Shown here: piece after piece, positions 46,667 through 58,444 of the stretch
How the letters are laid out: each line of letters starts with the position of its first letter
Numbering within the stretch: the stretch's first letter is position 1
DNA from: Gnetum montanum
Lineage: Eukaryota; Streptophyta; Gnetopsida; Gnetales; Gnetaceae
DNA: 64,000 nucleotides
Direction: 5' to 3'
Assembly: GCA_015680685.1 (NCBI GenBank)
Contig: MNCI01007731.1
Location: 257,751-321,750 of the forward strand
Notes under the pieces: model-generated
The model's database searches: none
Seen by the model: the letters and a program-made list of their open reading frames with translations, nothing else
Told to the model about the DNA's origin: nothing
Position numbers and translations under genes: made by a program

Positions 46667-46690
46667 CTCTCTCTCTCTCTCTCTCTCTCT
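46667..46690. repeat. (CT)12 microsatellite
   Basis: Twelve uninterrupted CT dinucleotides followed by a further CT-rich 40 bases. Confidence 0.95.
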
Positions 46691-47404
46691 CACTTTCTAC
46701 TCCTTTCTCTCCTCTTTATGGAATAGTATTTGCTTTGTGAAAGCACTCTTGTGTCTTGAGTGGATGGATAAGTCTTAGAGTGGCGATGTAAAGTCATTGA
46801 AAATAGATGATTTTGGTCTAGACTAAGGATGGAACTTATTAGGTCATTTTAACCACAAATTCCACAAGGGACTTCTTATGACCTCAATTTGGAACTCCAT
46901 TTCACCTTTTCTATCATCCATCCATGCTACCATAATTTACCTTATTTTCGGGTTCTATGTTATGCTCTGTCTTAGTTTGATGTATTGGGATTCTTAGGTG
47001 GATTCTTTCAAGTTTGTCCTTAACTTGTTATGATCATTAAATCAACTATGGGTCTATTGAAGTTATGCAAGGGAAAAAAGGGCATGAGCCTACTATGGGG
47101 AGGACCCACTTGCATGGATTTTGGCTTGATTAGTTAAGGTTCCTTACCTTTGACATTGCTGCAATCCTATATTTCATATTTTCCATTGTGTAAACCACTC
47201 AGTACTCCTTAATCTTTTATTACATTCATCCATTAAATTAATTTGTCTCAATTTTTTCAAGTTTATGAACTTCAACATCCTCTTCTCATAATTTCATACT
47301 ATTCTTGGTCTTCTAAACTTTCATTTGACCCAATTTCATTGAAAAATTATTTGTATTTTGAAATTTTGACCAAAGTCAATGAAAGTCAATGGTGGTTAAT
47401 ATCT

Positions 47405-47500
47405 ATGTCGACAAGGCCTCATCGATGTAGTTGACCACATCAACAAGTCCTCTTCCTATTGACAAGGCCTCATCTACACAATGCAAAAATACTATATATA
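47405..47500 (+). promoter_or_regulatory. second copy of the LTR promoter motif inside element B, upstream of the 3' ORF
   Basis: The stretch 47407-47475 repeats the U3 motif of the B LTRs: tcgacaaggcctcatcgatg, then tagttgaccacatc and another acaaggcctc. In the LTRs the same order stands directly before the TATA box. Here a TATA-like ctatatatac follows at about 47492-47501. The 3' ORF region starts about 550 bases downstream, so this may be an internal promoter for it. Function is inferred. Confidence 0.5.
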
Positions 47501-48053
47501 CTATCAAACACTTTGGAATTTTTTGCAATTTTCTCATAACACATGCAAAATTTTTGAAATTTCTCAAAGTTTAAAACCTTCCAAAGCTCATAACTTTCAA
47601 ATTATTTGTTCAAATCACTCCATTTTTTAATTTTCACTTACTAGAGATACGATCTTTATTGTGGGTGCTATAAACCTTAAGATTTTCAATCAAATTGTTG
47701 AAAATATGTTATAACTTCCCCCAAGGGTTAGCAACCTTAATAACATAAAAATATCAACTCTTTCAATAGTTAACCCTTCCAACAACCTCTTGGATAATTT
47801 ATCATAAATAAAAATAACAATGGAGTTAATTAAATCAGCCGTAATTACAACTTATCCAAGTGTAACTATCCTCAAGAGTTAAGGTATCCCAATTGTTTTA
47901 AGGGTACACAATGATTGTTAATCCATGGTCTTATTATGATTATAGATGACACCCAAACAAAATCATCCATAGGAAGGAGAACCCTCACAACCATGGGAGA
48001 AATGACCTAGAGCTAGAAGGGACTAGTAGAAACAAGGTCAAGAATAATAAGAG

Positions 48054-50810
48054 TTGACCCATGCAATGGTACTTCTTTGTGGGGAACCCAAAGTGGAATC
48101 TATTCAACAAATTCTAGAGGAAGAAATGCCTATTGAACAATCCCAACAAGGAGAAGCACTTGGACCTATGCCAAGGCTTGAGGTCACTCAAACTCAATCT
48201 TACCTAGACATGATCAAGCCTCAAGAAATCCAAAGGTTATTTCTTCAAGAGATAAACTTTGGGCCATTTGTGGAAAAAGCTCTAGAGGATGTTAAAACAC
48301 AATTGCAAACCTCACCCATGTGGCAATCATCATGACTAGTGGGGAATGGTACATGGGAGAGATCCATCTCTTTTGCAATAGCTGAAGGTCAAGATCCATT
48401 GTAAAAATCAAGGATATTCAAGTGTCCTATTTGATGAAAGCTATTACACAGGCACTGGGGTTTCCAAACATTTGAACATAGTTGGCAGAAATTTCAACAA
48501 AAGGTGATCTTGAGGCAGAAAGGGAATCGACCCAATGATGCTACAGGGTGGACTATAAGGAGTACAATGTGCTCACATTGGTGAACTGGATTTATTTCAA
48601 GATTTTGGCCTATCACCTCAATCCAATAGTGAGGCCAAGTAAGGTGACTACCTTTTCTACTCAAGCATTCACCGCTCTAAGTGGGAAATTTCCTATTAAC
48701 CTATCATAGCTAATTTATTTGGAGATTGGAAAGCTCTTCAAGGAGAACAAACATGGAAGGAAGACCCTACCTATTTTGTGCCTTATTAGGAAACTTTGCA
48801 AGAGGGTAGGTATTTTTCGCTATTCAAATGACACTCTTAGGCATGCTCCCTTGGCCTCAAGGGTAGAAATCATGAAGGATAAGATGCCAACAACCACTCA
48901 AGAAGAGAATCTACCACCACCACTAGCCACTCAAGAGACAACATCAGAGGCCCATGTAGTCCTTGAGCATCAGTAAGAAATCTAAGAATCGCTTGTGAGA
49001 AAACAAGAGCAACAAGTAGGAATCAGTGGAGCGGATCCATCTGTGTATCAACCTATAATGAGTCACCTTAATGAGGTGGACCAAAAAGTTAGCCAAATGG
49101 AGAGAGGTGGTTCCATTTTCTCTACCCAAAAAATATAGCTACCTTTGAGGTTAGATCCCAATGCTTGAGATATGACAATGTCATTAGCAACACATCATCT
49201 ATTCCTAGAAATCCATGGAAATGCTACCACTTTCTCAATGTGGTTGGAGGAAGGTAAAGAGGTAACTATCTTGGTGACGTAGCACCAAGGGTAGGAGACA
49301 GTGACAAAAGTGGTAGTTGACCATGTAGTTGAGCACTAAATGTACCCATGGAATTTGTACCAGATGTATCTACACTCCAAGATGTGTAGAAATCTACATG
49401 CATGATCAATAGAAAATTGAATGTAGCCAACACAAATAAGTGTTGGAATGGCTAGTAGAAATTGGGTAGCTAACTTTGGACATCTTTGATCTCCTGGAGA
49501 ACATCATTGTAACCTAGTCAGAGATACTAAATGCAAGGGGTAGATGCATCATTTTAGAGGGGCAACTAGAAACATCTTAAGAGAAAAATCAATGCTTGGC
49601 CGTGGAGGTTACTGAACTTCATGCCTAACTTGTAGAACAAACAATCCTCAGCTCAGGAATGATAAGAGATGAAGCTATCAAATAGCCTCAAGAATGATTT
49701 CAAAAGGTTAAGGAGGAAGTAGTAATGGCCATCTTCAAATAGTTCATGGTAGAAGTTGAAACACACTCAATCAAAAAGAACTTGAATCAAATGCACTAGG
49801 AGAACAAAGCATTGATCATGCAAAATCATCGCCTACGAAATGTTAATGCTCAAAGAGATCAAATGCAAGAGTTCATCCATCAACAATAGGAGTAGCTTGC
49901 TAGGGTCAACACTAAACTGAGGAAATTGGCCATGAAGAACTGCAATCTGTTAATGGAGGAGGTACGTACCTTGCAAAAAAAGTTTTCCATCAAGATCGTT
50001 GCTTGGAAGAATGAAGCTCTTAAATTTGAGAGAGTGAAAAATCACAACGGGGACTAGGTTGGCTTGTAAAAGGAAATTAATGAAAAAGAAATCTAGATGG
50101 CAAAGGCTAAAGTAAATGAAGCCCTCTAGCAACTCTAGCAAGGAAGAGAGATGTGGCAGCCCATCCTTGATGGGATTGATGCCTACAACAAAGCAAAGAT
50201 TTGCTTGAAGGAGTTGCAAATTAAATAAATGACAGAGTATATAGAGTTGGCCAATCCCCATCACTCAAACCTAGTAATGCTAATAGCTAGACAACTACAG
50301 TTGAAATTGGAGAAACAAGTGGATAGCTTGTATTTTCTATACGAGACCAAGTTCAAACATCATAAGGACACCAAGCAAAAGCTTGTAACTACTAATGCTA
50401 AACTCGAAGTCCTCAAAGGGTAATTCACAGATCAATGATCCATCACTAACAACCTAGCCAAATGGATGAATGACTACGATGAGCTGAAGAACATAGTGTG
50501 AGTGTTCAACATTGAATGCAAATAGTTTGTTGCTTGGTTAGTCAATGTCAAGGAGTTGTTTCTAGCAATCCTGTGTCCTTGGGATGTGCTGATTCAAACC
50601 CACATTGGGGAAGCTATGTGGATGGTGCATGATCCTAGGAGTAAAGAGGAAAAAATGAAAACACTATTGGATGCTTTTTTCCTCTCGCCTAAAGTTGTAG
50701 TAGTAACAAGACAATCATAGCTGCCTCAACCACTACCAGTGCGTGAAGCAGGTGAGGGTCCCTCAGAGCCTCAGGAACCACCACTACATGGGACCATTTG
50801 ATCTTCTCCA
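48054..50810 (+). pseudogene. element B extra 3' ORF region (env position), coiled-coil protein
   Basis: Open pieces 48054-48335, 48719-48976 and 50229-50423 and the frames between them give a hydrophilic protein. Near 48580-48810 a stretch with NWIYFKILAYHLNP, FSTQAFTALSGKFPINL, LPILCLIRKLCKRVGI follows the pattern of the putative plant transposon protein domain seen in Athila-like ORFs (a W..fi..L segment, then A...l..G..i, then LI..LC...G). From 49.5 kb on it is rich in Lys/Glu/Gln with few prolines, suggesting coiled coils. A Pro-rich end (PSEPQEPPL) closes it near 50.8 kb. The same region is at 1-2023. No signal peptide or membrane segment supports an envelope role. Confidence 0.6.
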
Positions 50811-51041
50811 ACAAGCTTCATACCATCAAGGAACATGTTGTCCACTTTTTGAAGAGTTGTGTTATGGTGTTCAATTTTGTATCCTAAACACCATCATTTT
50901 TGTAATTTGTTGATTCGTACACCTGGGAACTCCATTTTTTATCAAAGTTAGTCAGTTTTTTTGTTAAAGAAAAGTTAATCAATAACCCCATACCTTCCCA
51001 ATTTTGTAAAAGAACTTGAGGATGAGTTTTCATTTAGTCAT

Positions 51042-51046
51042 GGGGG
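51042..51046 (+). other. polypurine tract of element B
   Basis: GGGGG within catgggggttt, two bases before the 3' LTR. The matching position in copy B2 reads catgaaggta. Confidence 0.55.
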
Positions 51047-51048
51047 TT

Positions 51049-51975
51049 TGATGAGTCGTTGTTGGTTGCTTGCATTAACGAGGCCTTGTCGATGCAGTTG
51101 ACCACGTCGATAAGGCCCCATCGATGCATCTTACCTTGCATTGATGAGGCTCCATCGATGCACTGTCTATCTATCACCTATAAATACATGCCTTCCAACT
51201 ACATTTATGGTAATCTATATTTCAATAGTAGTGAAGCTCTAGCATTTTTTTATTTGAAAGTTGGAATTTTTTTCCCTGAGTGCCCACAACATGAGCTATT
51301 AAGTGTATGGATCTTTATTCGAGCATTGTTGTACTTGAGCATGATAGTGTGTGTGATAATAAAGATGAGCTTTCTAATAAACCTTGCAGCACTTTGGATA
51401 GATTAGCTCTTTTATTTATGCTTTCAATGTTTTCAATTATTTGTTGATTGTTCTCAATTATTTTGCAAATATTTTTCAGCAATTGAGTTAATGAGGTTAT
51501 TAAGCTAGATAGATTAAATACATAAGTACAACTACTTTGAGCATAACACGTATTCACTTCGTAATCCTAGCAGTGTTATTGCTTGGTATGCCCAGTAGTG
51601 TAGCACTTGGTGTCCCAATAGTGGATATGTGGGTTCAAGATGTGTATAGAAAGTGAAATAGATACTTATGTTAGGATTAGTTAAATGATTAGTAAAATCA
51701 TTAATTTAGATTAGTTAATTGAATTACTTTTATCCATATTTGAGCACCGATCTATAAAACATAAAAAATAATAAAAATCAATTGCCTTAGTTACACTTAA
51801 TCATATCATGAATGTCACAAGTGTAATTGTGAAGACAACAATTGATCTTAGGGCTAGATTCACTTCCTAAAGGGCTAGTGCACTGGAAACGATGAAGTTT
51901 ATGAAATTCAATTGAATCATGCATGAATACTTGTGATTCGTATGGTTGGGCATAGGGTTACCTCACCACTCATCA
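51049..51975 (+). repeat. 3' LTR of element B
   Basis: Begins TGATGAG and ends CTCATCA. U3 has repeated tcgatg...aaggcccc phrases, with a TATAAATA box at 51179-51186 and an aataaagatgag phrase. It matches 20079-20994 throughout. Length 927 bp. The frame 51059-51406 is LTR sequence, not a gene. Confidence 0.9.
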
Positions 51976-52660
51976 CTTGTGGATCTATTTTCTAGATTGA
52001 TGGATCGTTGTTGTCTTCTTTAGCTAATTCCATTTTTCTAAGTTCCTCTTCTACTTTTACCACTTGATCAATGAGTCTTAGAATCTGATGAATGGTTAAT
52101 TATGATAGTCTTCCTTTAGAATAAACCCTAAGGATCTGTCTTGTTTTTCTTCTTAGCCCATCTATGATGTACCTTAGCTATTCCTTTGATGAAAATCTAT
52201 GGCCTAAGCATCTATGTAACAATGAATAATATCTACCCATTGATGCATCAAGCATGTTGTGAGTCCCTTGTTTGCAGTTCTAGATTTGCTTTCTTAGGTT
52301 TGACACTAATGAATATGTCTAATATTTTTCATTAAAAATTTCAAGCATGGTACTTCAATGTCTGATGGATTTAGGTTCTAGTAACCTGTACCAACTTTTC
52401 ACTACCTTCACAAGTGTTCTAGGAAATAGTTTCAATTTATGTTAATCACTCTTTATATTTTGTAGGGCACAGGCATTGTGGAATGCCTGAAGGTGATGCT
52501 GAGGATCAACATTGTAACCTTCTTCAAATTGGGGCATGTTATTCATATCTAACTATTTGATTCAGCTATCTTGCATGTGCCTAGTTGGTGTATAGATTGT
52601 TTCTTGAATGTTGTCTATTGATCTAGACATCTATTAGACTCTTTGATTACTTGCAAGAAT
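51976..52660 (-). pseudogene. element A gag, core segment (5' side of the element B insertion)
   Basis: On the minus strand the frame reads DMNNMPQFEEGYNVDPQHHL, FHNACALQNI and KLKLFPRTL, the gag core in the same order as in E at 59515-59790. It runs on through EIFNEKY and RYIIDGLRRKTRQILRVY to the break at 51976. It continues at 20078. The upstream end, near 52660, has no LTR or start codon; receptor-like protein sequence follows at once. Confidence 0.8.
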
Positions 52661-52689
52661 CTAGTAATTTTAGATTTGAGGAGGCATAT

Positions 52690-53480
52690 GATGATTGGTT
52701 TTATTCCTGATTATTTAAGGAGAATGCATAAACTCAGAGTTAGATTTCAACCATAACAAGATTAAAGGTACCATTCCTGAATGGGTAGTCAATTTCACAA
52801 TGTTGTGGGTGTTGGACCTATCCAACAATAATTTCGATGGAAATATTCCATCCCATCTCAACATTCTCAAGCAATTTCAAAGCTCATGGAATGGGAAAAC
52901 CAATGATACGGTTCTTAGGATTACCATGATCCTTTTCTTAAATGAAGAGAGCATATGCTAAATTTAAGATTGTTGAATGTATCTTATAATATGTTGACTC
53001 GGCATATACCTCCATCAATGGAAAAATTATAACTTCTAGAAGCCCTAGATTTAAGATGAATAATTTATTAGGGAAAATTCCAATGCAATTTCAATCATTA
53101 GACTTTTTAAGTGTTCTGAATGTTTCTCATAACAAATTTTGTGGTAGGATTCCAAAAGCATAGAATTTTCAACATTCAATGCAAGTTCATTTGTAGAGAA
53201 TGAGTGTTTGTGTGAATTTCCTACCAGCATTTCATGCAAAGATGAAAATCAAACAACATCAACAAAACACAAGACAGAGACAAAGTCCAATCATGGTTGG
53301 TGGGATTGGTTTAATGAACATGTATCACTGGTGGCCTTTGGATTAAGATTTAGGCTATCATTCAGTGGCACAATTCCTCTGTATTTTTATTGNCGATTTA
53401 GGCTATCATTCAGTGGCACAATTCCTCTGTATTTTTATTGGGATGCATTTCTTCGGTTGTTTGGAACCTACCTTATTTGA
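52690..53480 (+). pseudogene. leucine-rich-repeat receptor-like protein, C-terminal fragment
   Basis: Plus-strand frames read FNHNKIKGTIPEWVVN and LWVLDLSNNNFDGNIPSHL, typical LRR units (LxxLxLSxNxxxGxIP). Frameshifted units follow (EALDLR, LLGKIPMQFQSL, LSVLNVSHNKF). The open frame 53208-53480 carries the end cap (ECLCEFPTSISCKDE) and a hydrophobic segment beginning HVSLVAFGL, as in the membrane anchor of plant receptor-like proteins without a kinase. These proteins sense pathogen or developmental ligands at the plasma membrane. The 5' part is missing and several stops occur. Confidence 0.7.
53347..53440. other. single N between two exact 46-bp copies (probable assembly join)
   Basis: Bases 53347-53392 are identical to 53395-53440, with an N at 53393 and a C between. 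The duplication falls in the transmembrane segment of the receptor-like protein fragment and repeats it. Exact identity beside an N in otherwise diverged DNA points to overlapping contig ends that were not merged. Confidence 0.85.
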
Positions 53481-56400
53481 ATGAAATCCCCAAAGTTGTG
53501 AAAATTAGTCAAGTTTTCTTTTCATCCTTCTTGCATGTATCAGTGAAGGTCCTTGTCACCGTGGTTTACCAAAATAATTTCAGCATGTCCTTATGCTTCT
53601 AATTGTATTGCAGCACCAGTGCATCGTAAATCTTTATTCTTTTTTTCTATGATTTTTTTAGTGTTTGAAATGTCCTTGTAAAAATGTATTTTTTTCATTT
53701 TCATCTTTGCAAAAACATGTTCAAAGGACACTGCTATTGTTGATTTAGTTCAACAATGAGTAGTGCTGTCAAGATTTGTAATTCTAATTTTTTTTGTACA
53801 TATATTCATATGCAATTGCTTTCTTATGTAACTGATAAATTGCAAAGATTTGCTACTTATTATTGTTCCATTGATTCATATTTCAAGTTAGGGAAATTTC
53901 TTTAAGGTAGTTCTTGAGGATTTTCATGGTGGTTTGTATTTTTAGAGAATACAATGGTTGAAAAAATGGAATATTTTTTGTTAGGAAGTGCAGCACAATC
54001 CTAAGCATATTCACCAACTAATCAAGCAAAGGTTTAACATAGTTTTTTTCTAATGCAGAAAGTAGAAAATAATTTTATATATATCATATTAGATCTAAAT
54101 ATATAACAAACTAGATGCAGAAGCTATCTTTTATCTATTCCAATTAAGTATCAGAGTGTCATAAAAAAGCTTTTCTTAAGTTCAAATTATCTTAGAATTG
54201 AGTGAAAAATAGATTCAGTGGGAGTCTTTGAAGATGAGTTGCATGCATTTCTTTTCTATGCTGTGACTACCCATTTGCAAATGTTGCAGCAAAAAACTAA
54301 TATGATTTTTTTTTGTTGCCTATCTCAATTTTTCATAAAAATGTAACATCCCTCCAATAGATTCAATGTGTCTTCTAACCTCATAAAGCTTCAATTTCAG
54401 TTTCCTCTGTTCGTCAGCCTGGCTCTGTTGGTTGCTTTAGTTTTGAAGATTTTCAAATCTGATGCTGATGCCAATGAGGAAATCATGCCAGCATTAATAA
54501 TGCAGAAGTTCAAGACTCTTTTTAGTTTTCCCTGATCCAATTGTAGCCCTGTCATTGTAGAAAGTCATTGATCTATCAACACTATCTCAACTTAGCAAAC
54601 ATATTAACATGGATGCTTTTGTAGCATCTACAATTGCATATAACTTGGTTTTGTACTCAAAGTAGTCATATTGGTGTGTTGGTGTCCAAATGCATTCAAC
54701 GTCAGCAACAACCAAAATGCATTTTCCAGATAGAAGGTACACCAATATTATATACATAATAATAACCGAGAGTGTCTTGCTGGGTCAATGTGGTTATGGA
54801 TTGAGCAAAAAATATTTGTTTTTGAAGTTAAGATGGTATTGGATGTTTTAGAAAGTAGAGTGATCTTAGTAGAAGTAATTGAACTTATCATTCGCACAAG
54901 CAAAGGTGACTTAATGGTTTTGAGAGTTGCTGCTTCAAAAAATGATCTCCTTTCCTAAGTTAAGGTGTATTACCTAGAGACTTAGTTGAAGAGTGTAATT
55001 CTTGATACATGTGTAGGCCAGACACTTTGACCTATGTCTCTAAAAAAATTAATTATGAATGTGCATGAAGCCATAAAGAATGTAAGTCATTTTCTTGAAT
55101 TTATCGTTGAATTATGTGCTCTATTCAATAGATCCTTGTCTTTAAATTGATAAAAAATTTTGCTTGAATTTAGTTTCATAATGCACACCGACTGACAATT
55201 TTTCAAGGTACTGTGTTTTCCAACATTGATGGAAACAAGAGCAGAGGACTTACCCTCTATGTGTGATATCATTTCTTTTATATTAAATATGCATTCAAAT
55301 TTGAAAAAAAAAACTATTACTAATTCTAGCATAGAAGGTTTAATGTCTATCAGAAAACTTAGAAATTGGGAGAAATGCAACGTACTTGCTCCCTGTATAA
55401 AAGTCCATTTGTTTATTTTTTATACAACATTGTGATCAAATTAATAAAATTACTAAATATGTTAGGTTCAAATAATGTTATAATATTAAAAGAATCATTA
55501 AGAAACTTAATTCTCATCTTGCCAAAGGAGACTTAAGAAACAAGCTCCTTATTACCACTCCAAATGATTGTCCATACATTATGTTAAAATATCATCATTG
55601 TCATCCTAGCCTTGTTCCAACACAATGGGATCAACTCAATTATGTTAAAATATGGTTTATAAAAAAAACCAAAGTTTAAAATGTTTTAAAGGAATTTTTT
55701 ATTATTCAATGTTCCTATTAACTCTGTCATTGCCTATTCCAGCCTAGAAAGAAGGTTTAATATTGATAGCCACTATGCTAAATCTAATAGAAGAATCGAA
55801 TTCCATGGATAAGTTCTCTTTCAAGTGTAAGTGAGTAGCAAAAAAAGAACTTTTGTAGCTCCCACCCACAATTCTCTACCGTTAAATTCTATTACGACTG
55901 AACATATGAGCTTCTTCTGCAAGCCATATAATAATGTTACAAGAAAACCTGGACCTGTGCTAAATCCAATCAAATGTTCCAAGTACAACAATAACAATAT
56001 TTTTATTTTTTAAAATTAATATAGTTGTTATAATTTGTGAAGGTTATTACATGCCCAAGTTCATTCATATGTAAGCTGTCAAAAGCAAAAAAAGCTTTTA
56101 GTAGCACTATCGTCAATAGTACATAGGAAAATTCCATAAATAGGATTTAATAGAATCATTCAAAATGAAATAATAGGATGAAAGATAATGACAATAACAA
56201 AGTTCTATTGAAACGATTTCATAATCAAGGTATTTACAAAATATTTTAATCTACCATGACCACTTGGGAAACTAAATCAGTGCTACCAATATAAAAGCAT
56301 ACCCAAATTATCCTCTAAAATACTATAAGCCAATGTTATGTAATTACAAATGATTAAAAAACATTATAAAAAAATTTAAAATGGTAAGCACATTGATAAT

Positions 56401-57632
56401 ATTTTTGAGTTCATAAGGATTAAAAAAAATAATGAAAAGTGAGCACAAGAAAAATTGAAATAGTAGCTAACTTTGCTTTTTAGCTATTCTGCATGCATGT
56501 CTCAGTGAGGGTACCCATTAGGGATTTTTATTGCATTAGTCTCAAGATATACCTATGCTTCTTATTGTACTTTGTACATTGTGATTTTTTATGCTGTTGT
56601 TCCTTTCTTAAATTTCTTGTTAACATGTATTTGATATAGTAATGTCAGAGTGTACAATTACACTAAGCTTTTGTTGACAAAAATTAGTAAGCCAAGTTGA
56701 TCTTTTTGATCCAAAATTCACGTAGATGTTTTACATTCAATATTCAAACAATCAAACTGCTCACAGTGACCAAGTCAAGTGCTTTAATTTCCAAGCTAGT
56801 TTGCTTTTTCCACATACTTTAGCACGTAATTTTGTAGTTATACCAATGCCCTTTTCATCAATCCAATTCTGCAATGAGTCTGCATTCAACTTAATTTAAA
56901 ACTTGTTTGTTGAATTCCTTTGAAATGCTTGTGTGGTGAAGTTTGCTTTCACGAGTAGGGAGATTTGCAGGTGCATATGCATTTTTATCCTTTTATAATA
57001 AAGGGTAGTTTGAAAAGTCCCTAAGCTTGACACACAAATTACACTTCTTTTAAGAAGGTGCATTTGACAAATAACTTCCATAAGCATATTTTTTTCCCCA
57101 AAAAGGAGTAAATCATTAAAATATAGTGATTGTTGACATAAATTAAAATATTAAAAATAATGTTTATCTTCATTGTCTAACTTATATATCTCAATATTAA
57201 AGCTATTAGGAAAAGGGTGGATGCTACAAAGAGGATGCCACTTAAATGCTAGCTAATTCTCATTACAATATATATTTTCTTAGTTTAACTTATGAAAACA
57301 TATAATTAAAAGTCTTAAGTTCCAACCCTACACCAACATTTAATGACTTTAATGAAGACTTTGACCCTTGTCCTTTACATTATTTGGTCATTCAGATCTA
57401 TGTAACCTTTTACAAATATCCAATGGAAAATTTTTTATTATAAATTATAGTAATGAAATAGAATAGAAAAAGGTCCCAACCTTTCATTTATTTCTATCTA
57501 TGTTCAATAGCATGGTCCTTGATTCGGTATTCCCATGTTAAACCTTAGTGGGAGAAAAAGGGGTCATTCTTGGACATACTTAAATAGAGTTTGACAAAGA
57601 CTTTGATGAAGCTACTCACTCCATATTATTTT
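53481..57632. other. AT-rich region without a recognised gene
   Basis: No motif-bearing frame. A short plus-strand peptide at about 54400-54530 (LFVSLALLVALVLKIFKSDA) has a hydrophobic segment and could be an exon remnant, but I do not recognise it. Stretches near 53.53-53.62 kb and 56.49-56.58 kb are loosely similar. The frames at 55.1-55.4, 55.8, 56.9 and 57.7 kb look like chance. Confidence 0.5.
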
Positions 57633-58443
57633 TGATGAGATGCAATATCGCATGCACCACGATATCGCGGTCCACCACCAAATCTATAAATAAGAGGCAA
57701 CACTCCCCTTGTTTCCCATCCTAGGCTTAAAGTAGGGAAACTCTGACAGTTTGATCACTCCAGAGATAGAATATTTTCCATGTGCCCGCAGTAAGAGTCC
57801 CCAAGTGAATGGATCTTTATTCAAGCAGCTTTGTACCTGAACACAAGTTGTGTACGGAAATAAAGACGAGCTTTGTGGATAAACCTTGCAGTGCATGGAA
57901 TAGGATTTATTACATGTTATTTCCTACCTATTATTTATTACCTACATTAATGTGGAATGAGTACGACTTGATTACGAGCATCTACGGATGTTTACGGCTA
58001 GTCAAGAAATCGGTTGCTCATTACGTTTAGGCTAGCTACGTGCCTCGGTACGACCACTTTGAGCACGTGTGTTACATGTCGTGATCGCAGTAATGATTAG
58101 AGTTTGGTAGCCATAGTTGCATAGTTTAGGGTGTGTACAGTAAGTGGGAACGGATGCTGACGCTAGTTAATTTAGACTTAGGTCCTTAGTTAGAGTTAGT
58201 TAGTTCTCTCAACCATTCACCCTTTAGCATAGGAGAAAAACCATAAGAGACCATAAAAATCATATACCTCAGACTTACTTAACCATACACCATGACAACA
58301 ACAAGTAAGTCTGGGAAGACAACGAATGATTAACCCCAAGTGTTCCATGGGGAGTTTAGGCATTTAGTCTGTGAAGTTCAATCGGATCACACGTGCTATG
58401 CTCGTTTTGTATGGTTGAGTGTAGGGATACCTCTCACTCATCA
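57633..58443 (+). repeat. 5' LTR of element E
   Basis: Begins TGATGAG and ends CTCATCA. A TATA box (CTATAAATAAG) lies at about 57684-57694 and an aaataaagacgag phrase near 57860. U3 is short, with a gatatcgcg/atatcgcat palindromic stretch in place of the catcgatg repeats of B. Length 811 bp. Related to the B LTR in its 3' two thirds. Confidence 0.85.
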
Positions 58444-58444
58444 T

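Larger units (their letters stand above)
45770..47390 (+). other. element B spacer between pol and the 3' ORF
   Basis: No protein motif. It holds a T-rich stretch at 45.84-46.02 kb also seen after pol in element E, an 84-bp direct duplication at 46434-46601 (the phrase tgtggttcc recurs at 46446 and 46530), and a (CT)12 run at 46667-46690. Confidence 0.6.
20079..51975 (+). mobile_element. element B: full-length Athila-like Ty3/gypsy, plus strand, split by element C
   Basis: Two LTRs of the same family in direct orientation bound gag, protease, reverse transcriptase, RNase H, integrase and a long extra 3' ORF region. Removing the insertion at 25486-43985 leaves about 13.4 kb, within the range of Athila-type elements. 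A tRNA-Asp-like primer site follows the 5' LTR and a G-run polypurine tract precedes the 3' LTR. It inserted into the gag of element A. The 5-bp flanks (CCCAT and CTTGT) agree at two positions and differ by transitions at three, so the target duplication is at best decayed. Confidence 0.85.

Noticed and set aside
48054-50810. Envelope protein in element B
   Set aside because: The position fits, but there is no signal peptide, membrane segment or cysteine pattern; the composition is that of a soluble coiled-coil protein.
20074-51980. A 5-bp target duplication for element B
   Set aside because: The flanks CCCAT and CTTGT match at only two positions. The transition-only differences are suggestive but too weak to claim.
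54400-54530. Possible membrane-protein exon on the plus strand
   Set aside because: Only about 40 residues, no recognised family, no convincing splice sites or neighbouring exons.
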